A DNA stretch of 64,000 nt from Siphonodentalium dalli (lineage: Eukaryota; Mollusca; Scaphopoda; Gadilida; Siphonodentaliidae). Below the pieces are notes generated by a model. The model was given only the letters and a program-made list of their open reading frames with translations. It did not search any database and was not told where the DNA came from. The DNA lies in assembly GCA_032622095.1 (NCBI GenBank), contig CP136063.1:206013934-206077933 (forward strand). Direction: 5' to 3'. Position numbers and translations under genes: made by a program. This document shows positions 43,050-54,546 of this stretch, piece by piece (the stretch's first letter is position 1; the number at the start of each line of letters is the position of its first letter).

Positions 43050-43715
43050 TTCGACAGTCAATATAGGTTTAATCTCAGAGGTTTAAACTGGAGATGACGA
43101 ATCCAGCCTAGGTACACACAGACGCATGTCCTATTTAACATGCACCCCTAAATAACTATTTCTTCTGCTTCGGAGTGAACAATATTTTATTTTATTCCAG
43201 GAATCCACTATTCAAAGCCCAGAGCTATTTATAGATTTCGATTTTTTTTAACACTATATATTTTCCACGCCTCGAATTGGAAAACAAAAATTACCGGAAA
43301 TATATATATGGACATGCGCGGAAACAGTAATGACAGTTGGGTTGTCGCGTTTAGCAGTGATCGGAAATAATTCTCACAATAAAAGATGAAGAAAATTATC
43401 GCCAGAAACAAAAATGAATATGATGGTGTGATAGTTGGAATGCGGATAAATCAATCCGGTAGTGTGATAATGTGATAGAAGCGCATTACAAGTTTTTAGT
43501 CAAGCTAAAGATGAACCATCCGATTACGTTCAACTACTATTACTGCGTGTTATGCCACAAAATAATAAGATATTGTTCCCGTGAGTTCACTAAGGGTCAG
43601 AGGGTCAGATATCAATTTTAAAAGGACGAAGTTTAAACTCATTTGTCAGGCTAGGAAAACTTGCAATGATATTCTCAACAACACACGTGCTGGTGTATTA
43701 ACAACCCTACACTTA
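43050..43715. other. Mostly unique, small family E-like scrap
   Basis: At about 43155-43250 the text (actatttcttctgcttcgga, ccaggaatccactattcaaa, gcccagagc) resembles diverged family E. Otherwise nothing supported. Confidence 0.35.
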
Positions 43716-43719
43716 CCTC

Positions 43720-44120
43720 ATCATGCCGTTGATCATCATAACCACCGTCACCTCAGCATCATCAACAGCATCAACTTCATCACCACCATCATAATCATCA
43801 TCATCTTCATCGTCGTCATTATCATCATCACCATCATCATAATCACAATCAACATCCCACCATAATCATCATAATCATCATCGTCATCACGATCATCACC
43901 ATCATCTTCGATGTCGACGCCATCACCATGCATTATCATCATCACCGAACTTCATCATCGTCATTATTTTCAACATCACCACCACCATCATCGTCATCAT
44001 CATCATCATCTTCTTCGTTATCATCACCATCATCATTATCATCATTATCTTCATCTCATCATCATCAATATCATCAATATCATCGTCAGCATCATCATCA
44101 ATAAAATAATCATTTTCATC
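43720..44120. repeat. (CAT/ATC)n trinucleotide microsatellite tract
   Basis: About 400 bp dominated by atcatcatc and caccaccatc variants with interspersed a/t changes. All open frames here on both strands (His/Ile-rich or Asp/Met-rich) are products of the repeat. Confidence 0.95.
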
Positions 44121-44159
44121 ATCATAGTGAATATCCACAATTGTATACAGATGTAGTTA

Positions 44160-44645
44160 GTTCTTTAACTTCATTGTATTTTGTCAATTCCAGATAATAT
44201 GTGTTATATGTTACATTATTTATAAAAAATCTTCATCGTTTTGGAGGAAATACAGATTTAATAACAATATTTACGGTGCAGTGAAAATTAAAATGAACCG
44301 AAAACAAACTGCCGATGGGCGCCAGACTTTCAGGAACACAGTTGACGCAACTGCGGTCAGCGCTGATATGAAACCCCGTGTACCTTTCAGCACATTTTCA
44401 AAACCTGTGTACCATTCAGCACTTTTAAAGTGAGAGTGACCTCTTCAGCTCTATTATTTCGTTTAAAAAAAAAGAAGAAGAGCGTTATCAGTTATGTTCT
44501 CGTTTTGAACGCAAAACTGATGAATGTTTGTGGATTATCGTGATGTCTGTGCCATATATACATAACGCTGATATCAAGTATTTTTTTCTGTTTTCTGTTG
44601 TTTTGTTTGTATTATAAATTTTTTCTATCAATCGGACTGTGCATC
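44160..44645. other. No gene seen
   Basis: AT-rich, unsupported. Confidence 0.4.
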
Positions 44646-44649
44646 TTTA

Positions 44650-44887
44650 AAGGTACTCAGTCCGAATTAACGCTCCTAAATTACTATTTCTTTGGCTTCA
44701 GGGGTAAAAAATATTTGATTCGAGTCGAGGAACTCACCCATCAAAGCTCAGAGTGATCAGATATCGATTTTTGAAGTTATTTCTCGAGATGTGCAATTAA
44801 ATGTGGCCCAGAAACACGTGCTCAAACGGGTGGTCTCGGACAAAATTGCGGATGAAGATGGATAACTCTAAAATCAAGTGGTAATAC
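44650..44887 (+). mobile_element. Family E MITE copy 3, left part
   Basis: AAGGTACTCAGTCCGAATTA after TTTA, followed by the standard family E order (gattcgagtcgaggaactca, cccatcaaagctcagagtga, tcagatatcgattttt, cacgtgctcaaacgg, gatggataactctaaaatca). It breaks off at ggtaatac, where a poly-G sequence begins. The continuation of the MITE is at 46494-46660. Confidence 0.85.
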
Positions 44888-46493
44888 CAGGGGGGGGGCG
44901 TCTGCAAAAATATTCCGTATATAGGGCCGGATGGGTGGGTGGTCCAGAGGCGGAAAAAATGGTGCTTGTAAATTTTTTCCAAAATGGGTATTTTTTCAAA
45001 CAATTTACAAGTACTGACCAAGTAATGTTGTTTGTAAGCATGTTAGTACCATGCTTGTTGGTATAGGGCTATATAGGCAGCTAAATTGACTCTTTAGCCT
45101 CAGATTTAGCAACATTCTGGATTTCACAGTATCCCGGACCACTTCACAGTGGACCACCGTATTAACGTTCAGGAAACTTATGATCAACGGAAGAAATATT
45201 TAGTAACAAAATTAATATATTACCCAGTTGTAATATCTGAATAAAAGTAATAAACAAACAAACTCTACCACAAATTGGATACTACATGGTGAATACTCAA
45301 TGATGACTACTAGTAGATATCATTAACCTGATTGTTGCATAACATGAAATTGAAAAGGGTATCTAATAAATTTCTAATGTCTGAAATACTGTCTTGTTCT
45401 GGCATGTAATCAAATTCATTCCTTCTGGTTATTTCTCATCTTGAGTGATTGCAAGTAATGTTAATTTGCAACAATTATCCAAATAAAACTGAATTGGTTA
45501 TGATGAATGACATTACTGTTTACTGATCAGACAATCCCAAATGAAGGTGACGCTATTCTCATTGATTTCCGAACTTCATCTGGGAGCTTTACTGCTCAAC
45601 AAGACGAAACTAAAATACTAATTGTATACTGTTATCACTTACAAATAGATGAACTGAAATAATGTGATGCATTCAGATGCATTGAAAAATGACATTCAAT
45701 TCTTCATTCTGGTCTATCACCATACCAAACCACATAAAAATTTGATAACCGACACTTAACTTATATTGCAAAAACTTTGTATGGACTGAATTTCATAAAG
45801 TCGAACAGGGCCCATAACTCTGGTAGGCATTGGTGGTCACAACCCGCGATATTATGCATATTCGTCCCCCATTTCTGGTCCGTCACCATGCCATAGAGCA
45901 TCAAATATGACAACTGACTCTTGAGTTAAAATTCAAAATGTTTGTACGGACAGACGGCTCGAGACGTCAACTATATAGCCGCCGACTAATATCGGGCAGT
46001 ATAATAACCATATATCTATGTGTATACCTAACCAAAAAACAATTCCCCTCCCCACCCCATCCCGTTGGATACGACTAAAGAGTTCTTTGATCATGCACAT
46101 ATAATTGTGGAACCCCTGACCTGTTTACCACTATTTACACTGGCCAGTGTTCTCTGTCAGACACAACACACTCGATATATTAAGGCTATAATGGGGTCTA
46201 GGGCAATTTGTGACATAGAGTGTACCTACACAATGCTTAATTAATATTGTTAAGATACTGAAAACACCAGGAACACATGGAAATACAGTATATTTTTCGT
46301 TTTTCTGATCTGTGTTTACCAATTAGTAAGGCAGTTAACGAAGAACGGCTAAACAAAACCTCTGAAATTTTGATAAAAACATGAGAAACGGGGGGTGGGT
46401 CCCCAAAATTTTGGAGGAAAAAAATATTTTTCAAAAATGGGGTGGTGGGTCCCTCGAGGTTTGAAAAAAACTTTTTGGGCTCTATATGTGCAA
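44888..46493. mobile_element. Probable 1.6-kb insertion splitting family E copy 3
   Basis: Begins caggggggggg with cggatgggtgggtggtcc close by, similar in style to the G-rich ends of the hAT-like element at 874. Near its far side (46387-46455) is ggggggtgggtccc and ggggtggtgggtccc. The interior has dispersed-repeat text (cggacagacggctcgagacg). A clean right boundary and target duplication were not found. Confidence 0.45.
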
Positions 46494-46660
46494 TGTTTTT
46501 CCAGCCAATACGGCCAAATTTCGTGATACTATAAATGATAATACGGCCATATTTTGTTGAACAAAATGTTGATAAATAACAAGCTTTCGGAAATTTGAAA
46601 CCATAGTTGACAGTGGTTAGCATTATTTTGTTGCAATAAATCGATTCTGATAACTAAAGC
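46494..46660 (+). mobile_element. Family E MITE copy 3, right part
   Basis: Resumes the family E order: aatacggccaaatttcgtg, gttgataaataacaagcttt, cgg, catagttgacagtggttagc, aataaatcgattctgata. The first 20 bases occur twice in slightly different form (46507, 46541). Confidence 0.72.
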
Positions 46661-47925
46661 GTACATATTACCTCGATTGCTCTGACGTTAATATATGTTC
46701 TTGTGTCACGATGTTGGATAATATCAAAGCAGTCGCCTTTCCTTTCCAATCACTAAAAATATAGCTTTTAATAACCTGGTACGGATGCTAGTTAGTGGCC
46801 GTTGTTTGTTATCATACCTGTGGCACGTAGGAAGGAACTATTCCGGCATTTCAATCAGGTTGGCATCTAGGTGGGCTCATCATTAGTGTACAAGATATTG
46901 AATTCCGCTCTGCCTATATAATGATACATGCTGTAATTACAGAGAGGCAGACTATCTATACAATTAAACATGGTGTATCTCGTCCCTGAATGTGTTCTAT
47001 AAATTTGGAGTATAACATATTAATTTTGAGACAAATATATATAGAGAATATATTCACATGATTCAACTGATAGCGTGAACTAATTCATGAGAGGCAGGGA
47101 CGTTTTACAAACACGAGAGTGCATTTCGCTCGAGTGTTTTATAAAAGAGTCCTTTGAAATATTTCACATCACCAGTTCAATCAAGTGATTTTTCTGTTTA
47201 TTATATTCCAATATAAACATATGATTTACCCAACATCCGAATAACACTGTCATTATACCCATGACGCAATCACACAAAGGGATGTAATAAATATGTGTTT
47301 CAATAATTATACGTGAACTCGTAACAGAAAATGTGCTAATTTTTTAGAAGAGTACATCATTTTCATTAGACATCTATGATTTAATAAGTTAATCATATAT
47401 GCTGTCAATCTACGGTGTAATTATGAACTTTATAATAATTACATTGAGCCATCATTATTCTTTCTCGATCACCTAAATTTCTTGATAATAGCCAAAGGAG
47501 AAAGTCATTATCAACGACGAAAATCAACACGTCTCAAATATATTGATGGGGCCGCGATGTCCCCATTTCGATTCCGGACTCAACTATATATATTTGAGAG
47601 ACGTGTCCTCCATAGTTTTTCATTGCGCTGTGTATTCGGATATAGAGTGTGAGCTATATTGTTATCCAATTTTATTTGTTTGTGTCCTTTTTTTTTAATG
47701 GTTTTCTTTCCAAAATCGTGAATTAACGAAACCCCATCCGATTCCACGTCAAATACTTAAAATTCCATAAGGAATTTTTCATATATCAGCTGAAAAAAAC
47801 ATGAAAAGTAATCGCAATGGACGTCATTCGTTATGCATCACCGATACCAATAAAGAAAGTCCAAAATAATGCGACCAGAATGAGCACCAACGCTTATTTT
47901 CTGAAACGCCCTTTCAGTTTCACCG
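46661..47925. other. No gene seen; one small fold-back
   Basis: AT-rich. At 47540-47612 aacacgtctcaaatatat and atatatttgagagacgtgt form a short inverted repeat around about 40 bp. Nothing else supported. Confidence 0.45.
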
Positions 47926-47960
47926 TTACTTAACCCTTTACCCAACAGAAGGGCCCTGTG

Positions 47961-48027
47961 CCAATGCATTCTCTTATATATGCGAGTCGACCATAGGTTG
48001 CCTCGCATATATAAGATAATGCATTGG
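47961..48027. repeat. Palindromic module H, MITE B copy 2 first
   Basis: 67 bp, same orientation as the MITE A module; two substitutions (ggttgcc for ggtcgcc and aagataat for aagagaat) break perfect pairing. Confidence 0.92.
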
Positions 48028-48046
48028 CTTAACACATTTTTTTAGG

Positions 48047-48113
48047 CCAATGCATTCTCTTATATATGCGAGGCGACCTATGGTCGACTCGCATATATAA
48101 GAGAATGCATTGG
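48047..48113. repeat. Palindromic module H, MITE B copy 2 second
   Basis: 67 bp in opposite orientation, followed by cacaggg. Confidence 0.93.
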
Positions 48114-48169
48114 CACAGGGCATAACTGTAACTATCACAATGTGGTCAAGGAGCCGGTTCCAATGAATC

Positions 48170-48720
48170 CAACAACGCTCTTGATCAATTTCAGAAGTCG
48201 ACAGCTGCTCACCATAATAAGTGTGATTACTGATTATTTCACACTCTTTTCTGGTGAAGATAACGTTAGCATATAAATGTTATAGTGTCAAATCGGATTG
48301 GGTTTCTTGAATTTCCAATTGTTATCTGCATGATTGTTATTGACTTATAGTTTAAACCCAGCGCTGTAGCTATATTGTTTGCAATCGGATGGGGTGGGTG
48401 GGCGGTGTTAGATTGTTTTAGCTGCCTGATTTCCCAACATTTCTAGTTACTAATGTTGTAAAATCCTAGCATGACCCCCCCCCCCCCCGTTGTTGCCATA
48501 TTCACAACCGTGCCATTATGTTTCCAAATTTACTACAATACATTTATTGCCTTTAATGGTCACCCTATAGCATGTTAACAATTAGTCAGTGCACAAATGT
48601 ATAACGCGAGTTATTTTTCTTTGTTGTGCCATGCATTGTACTTGTCATACAATCCTGTAAATAGTGCTTATCGTTCTATATAGTTTTTTTTTATTAGTCA
48701 TCAAGGACGTTGCTAAAAGG
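48170..48720. other. No gene seen; C12 run
   Basis: AT-rich, with a C run at 48477-48488 and no supported frame. Confidence 0.4.
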
Positions 48721-48724
48721 TATC

Positions 48725-49010
48725 AGTTCGGAATGTCAACCTTGAATTTTCCAACTGCACACCAGCCCCTTTAAACTGGCCAAACTTCCCGATGTCGCGT
48801 AATTCCATATATCCCTCTCCTTGTCTTGGAATTTCCCAACTGGTAACAATTATGAACATTTTGAAATCTGAACATGAAAACTTCAATATCCTAGCATCTA
48901 GAGGTCTAACTCCAGGTAAATTCATGCCTCGATATGTGTTTTTCCTTTTGTATTTTGCAGTTTTTAACTGGCCAGCGGTCGACACTGTGTCGGCCAGATG
49001 GGAAATCATA
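48725..49010 (-). repeat. Relic related to the interior of the 2302-4024 hAT-like element
   Basis: ggaatttcccaactg, attttgaaatctgaacatga, aaacttcaatatcctagcat and ctagaggtctaactcc parallel the reverse complement of the 2640-2760 block (tctgaacaagaaaatc, cctaacatctagactagcct). The palindromic step ggccag..cgacactgtgtcggcc takes the place of the caccgggccg..cggcccgg step. Confidence 0.55.
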
Positions 49011-49740
49011 TTCGAAATTGAACCTGACCGAAAGCTACACAATCCTACAATATATAGGTCCCACGATCGTCCCGGTTACTATAGTCATTTTGTTTATTGT
49101 TTTATTCTATTTTTCGATTAGGGACTGGGGTACCCAAACTAATTCCTTGCGTATATTCTTAAACAATGATCACGGGGATTCTTAAAAGAATGATCGTGGG
49201 CGTTATTGGAACATGTCAGATAACAGCCGTATATCATGACAAATGAACAATACTGCATGGTTGGGTTTTATTTTCCGATACAGCCTGTCAACTTGATACT
49301 TCCAATAACCACGTATACATGTTAATTGGAACATGAGTTAATAACATATAATGTTTGTGCGGGGAAAGCAGCACGGCGAATCAAAAATAGTTTACGGATA
49401 TTTATAGAGGTATTCATGGTTCCATCGCGCGACCCCCTAGCGGGGACCGATAAAGTAAGGATGCACGGGGGTCACAAAATCAGTTTAGATGGAGCGTTAT
49501 CGGGTTCAAGATGTCAGTTCAATAAACGGGAGTTCAAACAATCACGAAATCGCAAACGATCCCAAAATGGTGAGTCTGCTGAAACCCAGTGATATAAAAA
49601 AATATAGTGCCATGTTAGACTTATTTCGCTCTGAAATTTAGATTGAACCTATTTCGACCTTCAAACATGTTCATATTGAGCTATATGATTCAGGAGAATT
49701 GGCTGGCAAAATGATCAGGCAAATTTGCCAGCATGTGAAC
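49011..49740. other. No gene seen
   Basis: No supported feature. A short inverted repeat (aatgatcacggg / aatgatcgtgggc direct pair at 49163 and 49188) is present. Confidence 0.4.
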
Positions 49741-49747
49741 GTACATT

Positions 49748-50105
49748 AAAGACATATTGTGGACTTGTCGTGAAATTCATGATTTAGTATTCGGATGCTA
49801 TATGCCAACTATAGAGGAATATAGCATTCTACTAACATCGCCGAAATATCAAGGAAATCGAACATACCACTCCATAGAAAACATCGTCCGAACTACGCTC
49901 AGTTATAAATATTTATTTCTAGATTCGGGACACAACTATATAGGCGATATATTACGAAAACGATTTAGCCACCAAGAATCACTACATTTAATTCATTGAT
50001 AAGAATGACTGTGTATTGTATATTTTGATATACTATTTGTAAAAATAATTTGAGCAACATTATTCTCCATTTCTATTTGATCTACTATAGTGGTTCACAT
50101 GACTT
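49748..50105 (+). mobile_element. Family D MITE, copy 2
   Basis: From AAAGACATATTGTGGACTTG after TT to gttcacatgacttt before AA. Same internal order as copies 1 and 3: ccactccatagaaaacatcg, tccgaactacg, gattcgggacacaact and ttctccatttctatttgatc. Confidence 0.82.
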
Positions 50106-50550
50106 TAATATGGGTGATATATATTATAGAAATGGCCACACGTGCTCGAAAGGAAATCACGCTATAATTGTTGGCGTATCAGAGAAGTGGATTAATGACT
50201 CGAATAAACATCCACTTGTAAAAGTCATTGTTGGATCGTTAGGCCAAGAATTGAACATTTCTGCTAGAAGGGGTGTCGGTTTACATATTCATACAGGCTA
50301 ATTGATAACGCATCTGGGACCGCCAATGTATTTAGAGACTACGACGTAACATTATCCCCATGTCATGTAGGCCGTTAATCTATCACTCGTACATATTGTT
50401 GATAGAACAAGAAAAACATTAGATTAATCGGCTGATAAGATTCCACCTGTTAGCAATACGAATTCTCTCTTCTCAGTTTCGCTCAATTAGCGTAAGTTTT
50501 CACTCCGAGACCTCATCGAAAGTTTATGCCTGCCGCAGCAAATTTCGCGA

Positions 50551-50803
50551 ATGGCATACTTCCGATGTCAACAAAAATTTCCGGCCGCTTGGCTTCTGTT
50601 AACCGGATTACTGTGTCTTCTGCCGGAGATTTCCGAAGGATTATCTGGGTTCGTCGTCTCCCCGTTCGATCCTAATGCACGCGCAATACAAACAATTCGC
50701 GAGCGAGAACAACAGAAGGACAAAGTTAAGATTCTTGGACACCTTCTTCGAGGACAAATAGCAGAGTTTAGGAAGAAGCAGAAGATTGATCTCGTATTTC
50801 TAG
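50551..50803 (+). CDS. Signal-peptide exon leading into a VWA-type domain (SVEP1/polydom-like)
   Basis: ATG followed by 84 codons. Residues about 11-30 (PAAWLLLTGLLCLLPEISEG) form a good secretory signal peptide. Then comes a charged helical stretch (RAIQTIREREQQKDKVKILGHLLRGQIAEFRKKQ), and the frame ends in K-I-D-L-V-F-L just before a splice donor, ctag|gttaga (intron from 50804, phase 1). [E/D]-LVFL is how the first strand of von Willebrand factor A domains opens, just ahead of the DxSxS metal site. A signal peptide, a basic helix and then a VWA start is the layout of SVEP1/polydom-type extracellular matrix proteins. Later exons must lie beyond an intron; I did not find them in the window. 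Start choice: an upstream ATG at 50526 is out of frame. Other secreted VWA proteins remain possible. Confidence 0.6.
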
Positions 50804-52215
50804 GTTAGAAAATGTTGCTATTAATGCATTATATCTGGCTAAAGCCATTCGCAGTGGGTAAGGGTACGTTCACACACTGGCAAGTTTGCACGGTATGGTT
50901 TGCAGGCATTTTGTCGTAGAAAACTATATGGTGCCATACTATGAATGGAAACAAGCACATAAAGTGCATATGTACCACAGCTAACTTCGTGATAAGTAAA
51001 ATCTCTGTAGTTCCACATGTAGCGATGCTACCGGAATTTTCCTGTAAATATCATGCAATTATCTCGCAAGAATAAATCATACAGGTATTTGAAGGCAAAT
51101 TTCAATAGCACCGTTACAGGTGGAATTAGATAAATGCTACTTCTCATGTATTTCGCTTTGATAGAGATGCATGTTATGTGCACGGTTCCGTTCATATTCT
51201 GGTACCCTGTGGTTTTCTATGACGAAATACCCGCAAAAACATACGGTGAAAACTTGCCAGCGTATGAACGTAGCCTAAATGTGCAAAAGATATAAGTCCG
51301 TGCATAAAAACATCACCACTAAGATGAACATAGAGAAATAGTTAAACTGTGCTATTATATTCATTAGAGCACAGTCCCATTGTTACAATCGTTCCCTGAT
51401 GTTTGGTAAAGCACACCAATTCCCAAGGCTGGCGAATGAATAGTTCGGTGATTATCGATCCCATTGTTAGGCATACGCAACTCATAACAGACAAATCGCT
51501 TCAAAGTGGGACCAGTCCTTGTTGTTTCTGACATATCTTTTCACATTCAACGGCGATCAGTTCATGTTAATCACGTCGTTATGTGTGCATCGTGGTCAAA
51601 ACACGCTCAACGGCACATTTCCAGTTGATTGCATTATGCGGGATCAATTGTGCTCTAAGTCGGTCAGAGCACGCGAATGGTTCTTTACCAGAATAAATCT
51701 CGCCTTCGACTCGTTTGATTCTGGTAAAGAACAATTCTCGTGCTCTAACCCTTACTAAATGATAAAGTTCTCCAATCACGAAATTTCTCGTGTTGAGAAC
51801 CTGTTACAGTGATTTGTCAACAAACATAGCTAATCGTACAATATGTTTAAATATTTTTTAGTCTGAATATGATTTCCAGAATAGATTTCAATGCTTTGAC
51901 ATTTTCCAATGTTTATCGTCAATATTTTATTAAACTTTTGCATCTTATTGGACTATAATTGGACTATAATTGGACTTCCGCTGTAACAATGGTTTTGACA
52001 TGCAAAATCTCATTATTGGAAACTTACTGATAATGAAAATAATACCAAAGTCATTCTATTTTGCCATGCACTTGCTGATTATTCATAGTTGTTTCACAGA
52101 CTTTTATAAAAAAAAATGATATTTCGCATGAACCCACTTCGAATTCACTGAGTCCCTTTAAAGCGACACATAATGTTAACGTCTCGAATTAATCGCTCGC
52201 GTTTATCACATCGTG
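50804..52215. other. Presumed intron of the VWA-type gene; one inverted repeat
   Basis: No further exon identified. At 51667-51745 gagcacgcgaatggttcttt/accagaa and ttctggtaaagaacaattct/cgtgctc form a fold-back with arms of about 28 bp. Phrases at 50860-50935 (ggtacgttcacacactggca, agtttgcacggtatg) and 51185-51280 (catacggtgaaaacttgcca, gcgtatgaacgtagc) are inverted relatives, outlining another about 400-bp fold-back repeat. Confidence 0.5.
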
Positions 52216-52266
52216 GGGTTAAAGGTACGCAAATCCGATTCAATGGTCCCCATATAATCAGATGTC

Positions 52267-52300
<34 letters not shown>

Positions 52301-52568
52301 TTTCTTCAAAAGACTCTTTAGTGATCACAATTGTTTAATTAACAAAAAATAATGCTAACCACTATCAACTCTAGTATATAGTTTTCCAAAACGTGTTATA
52401 TATCAACATTCTGGTTAACCCTTTACCCAACAAAACGGCCAAAACCGGCCAAATAAAGCTTCAACAGCCTAAAATATCTTCGGTCTGTCTCAATAGAACC
52501 ATACAAATATGGATATCATTGGAACCGGCTCCTTGACCACATTGTGATAGTTACAGTTATGCCCTGTG

Positions 52569-52635
52569 CCAATGCATTCTCTTATATATGCGAGTCGGCC
52601 ATAGGTCGCCTCGCATATATAAGAGAATGCATTGG
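52569..52635. repeat. Palindromic module H, MITE B copy 3 left
   Basis: 67 bp; single change gagtcggcc in the centre. Flanks ccctgtg and cctaa. Confidence 0.93.
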
Positions 52636-52660
52636 CCTAAAAAAAATTTAATGTGTTAAG

Positions 52661-52727
52661 CCAATGCATTCTCTTATATATGCGAGGCGACCTATGGTCG
52701 ACTCGCATATATAAGGGAATGCATTGG
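52661..52727. repeat. Palindromic module H, MITE B copy 3 right
   Basis: 67 bp, opposite orientation; one arm change (aaggga for aagaga). Followed by cacaggg. Confidence 0.93.
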
Positions 52728-53245
52728 CACAGGGTCCTTCTGTTGGGTAAAGGGTTAACGCAATTTGGTGTCGAGTGTATATGTCGGTCGGCTTGTCGAA
52801 TATTTGCTTGGCCGCCAAATATTGCAGGTGGTGAATAATAACAGATCTGAAAAATAAATATCTGATATCTCTGAGCTTTGATCGGTGGGTTCCTCGACTT
52901 GAATCTAATATTTTTACCCCCGAAGTCAAAGAAATAGTAATTTAGGAGCGTTAATTCGGATTGTATCATTAAAAGTATAGGAAGATTGATACACGGAATA
53001 CTGATATACCGATTATAACTAATAGATATGGTCGGAAAAGACTATTAGTTACCCCGTCTGTTCACGTAGTACAGGTGTTTTTACCTATCAGGAGTCATCC
53101 GTGCATGTATATCATGAGGCCGGAGGCAGAATATAGGATACGACTGGCTGACGGGAGGTATAGAGACACACGTTCTACTCGAACAGGCATTGGGTAACGA
53201 ATTTATCTATTGATTTTCTGTTCCCAGTAGCACTTCAAATATATT

Positions 53246-53607
53246 AAAGACATATTATGGACTTGCTCGGCGCGTGAAACTGAGAAGTTACTATTCAGGC
53301 GCTATGCCAACTGAAGGAATGTTGTATTCCACTAACATCGCCTAATATCTCAAGCAAATTGACCGTACCACTCCATAGAAAACATCGTCCGAATTACGAT
53401 CAATTGTAAATAATTACTTTTCTATTTGGGACGCAGCTATCGGCGGTAAACTAACAAAAACGATTTCGCATTCGACAGACGCCGATTTAATTAATAGATA
53501 AGAATGATGGTGTTTGTTCTCAATTTGGACATAATATTTGTAAAAATTTGAGCAAGAGTATTCTCCATTTCTATTTGATCACCCTACCGGAGAGTTTCAC
53601 GTCACTT
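53246..53607 (+). mobile_element. Family D MITE, copy 3
   Basis: AAAGACATATTATGGACTTG to ttcacgtcacttt within TT..AA. Internal order as in copies 1 and 2; closest to copy 1 in the right half (gatcaccctaccggagagtt). Confidence 0.84.
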
Positions 53608-53765
53608 TAAGCAGTTATGAGAACACTGTGTGTCATTTTTAACATCATACTTTATTACATATCTATCAACGTAATTCGCATGATCGCACGAGTTTCCAAG
53701 CGTGTGATAATTCTCAGAATCGCACTATAGTGCAATCTGTCGACAGAACTATTTCATTCAGTGTT

Positions 53766-54231
53766 GTTAGAGGAATCACTAAACTAAATGGTTTCCCATA
53801 GGCGACAGTTTTAACCTTTCGGCCAAATTCACTGAATTGAAGCCTGCAGGCCATACCAGTGATGTTTACCCAGCTAGATTGACACCAGTTGATCACGAAA
53901 ATGCAAGAAAAATCATAGGTCTTGTGTTTACTTTTTAAAATAAATCCCCAAGTCTACGACAGGGCTATCTCACAGCCAAATATGATCTTGAAAAACACAG
54001 GACTACAGCAGCTAGTTAAATAAATTTCCCGCTCACAAAAATCCATTCCGCGGCCCCCATTCATTCACCAGTTATTTAGATATTATGTACAAATCAAATA
54101 AACGCGATGTCATCCTTTAATAACGTGTCGCATGTATCAGGTGAAGGTCATTCTTCAGTTACCTTCACCTTTAGCATTCCACGGTGTACTCGCTCCCCGA
54201 CTCTAGAACACATTTAGCTCCCTGATTCCTA
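53766..54231 (-). repeat. Dispersed repeat K, copy 2
   Basis: Reverse complement of 40731-41195 with scattered substitutions and small indels over the full length. Contains the internal hairpin aggtgaaggtcattcttcag/ttaccttcacct. The ends are sharp, but no terminal repeats or target duplications were seen. Confidence 0.85.
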
Positions 54232-54546
54232 GACTGGTTCTCGCCGTTACTATTTTTACTTTTTCAATCACGACAATAAAGAAACAATAAGCGATTAATC
54301 GATGAGATGATTCATTCAAGTAGTTTCATTTCAAGAATATGTTTGTCGAGGCACAGAATTTAATTTCAAACGCATCATTAAAGATGGGTCAAGGTCAGTC
54401 GCGGATAGACGGGCTCCCTGTCTGATTGTTGCGTTAACCCTAAAATGCCGTTAAAACTCAATTAAATTCACATTTTCTGTACCGGAGAATGGCGGAAATG
54501 TACGATTGTGAGTCAACTTACTATAATACGGAGATATGTAATAAAA

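Larger units (their letters stand above)
47934..48166 (-). mobile_element. piggyBac-like MITE, family B copy 2, truncated
   Basis: TTAA (47930-47933) then CCCTTTACCCAACAGAAGGG, then two H modules (47961-48027 and 48047-48113) only 19 bp apart, then gcataactgtaactatcaca and gagccggttccaatga. It then stops, where copy 1 would continue to its other end; the distal arm is missing. Confidence 0.85.
52419..52754 (+). mobile_element. piggyBac-like MITE, family B copy 3
   Basis: CCCTTTACCCAACA...TGTTGGGTAAAGGG between intact TTAA copies (52415-52418, 52755-52758). The left arm is nearly identical to copy 1. Two H modules lie at 52569-52635 and 52661-52727 with a 25-bp spacer; the spacer in copy 1 is 81 bp. 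Confidence 0.93.
52222..52972 (-). mobile_element. Family E MITE copy 4, carrying MITE B copy 3
   Basis: Left end AAGGTACGCAAATCCGATTC, then an (aac)n tract at 52266-52301 that is the complement of the (gtt)n of copy 1. The right part is agctttgatcggtgggttcc, tcgacttgaatctaatattt, taggagcgttaattcggatt; the right terminus is decayed (ttgtatcattaaaag). MITE B copy 3 sits inside at TTAA. Confidence 0.82.

Noticed and set aside
43581-44156. His/Ile-rich and Asp/Met-rich open frames on both strands
   Set aside because: Direct translation of the (CAT/ATC)n tract.
48713-49185. Overlapping open frames of 83-109 codons
   Set aside because: They lie in a relic of the hAT interior and share no domain.
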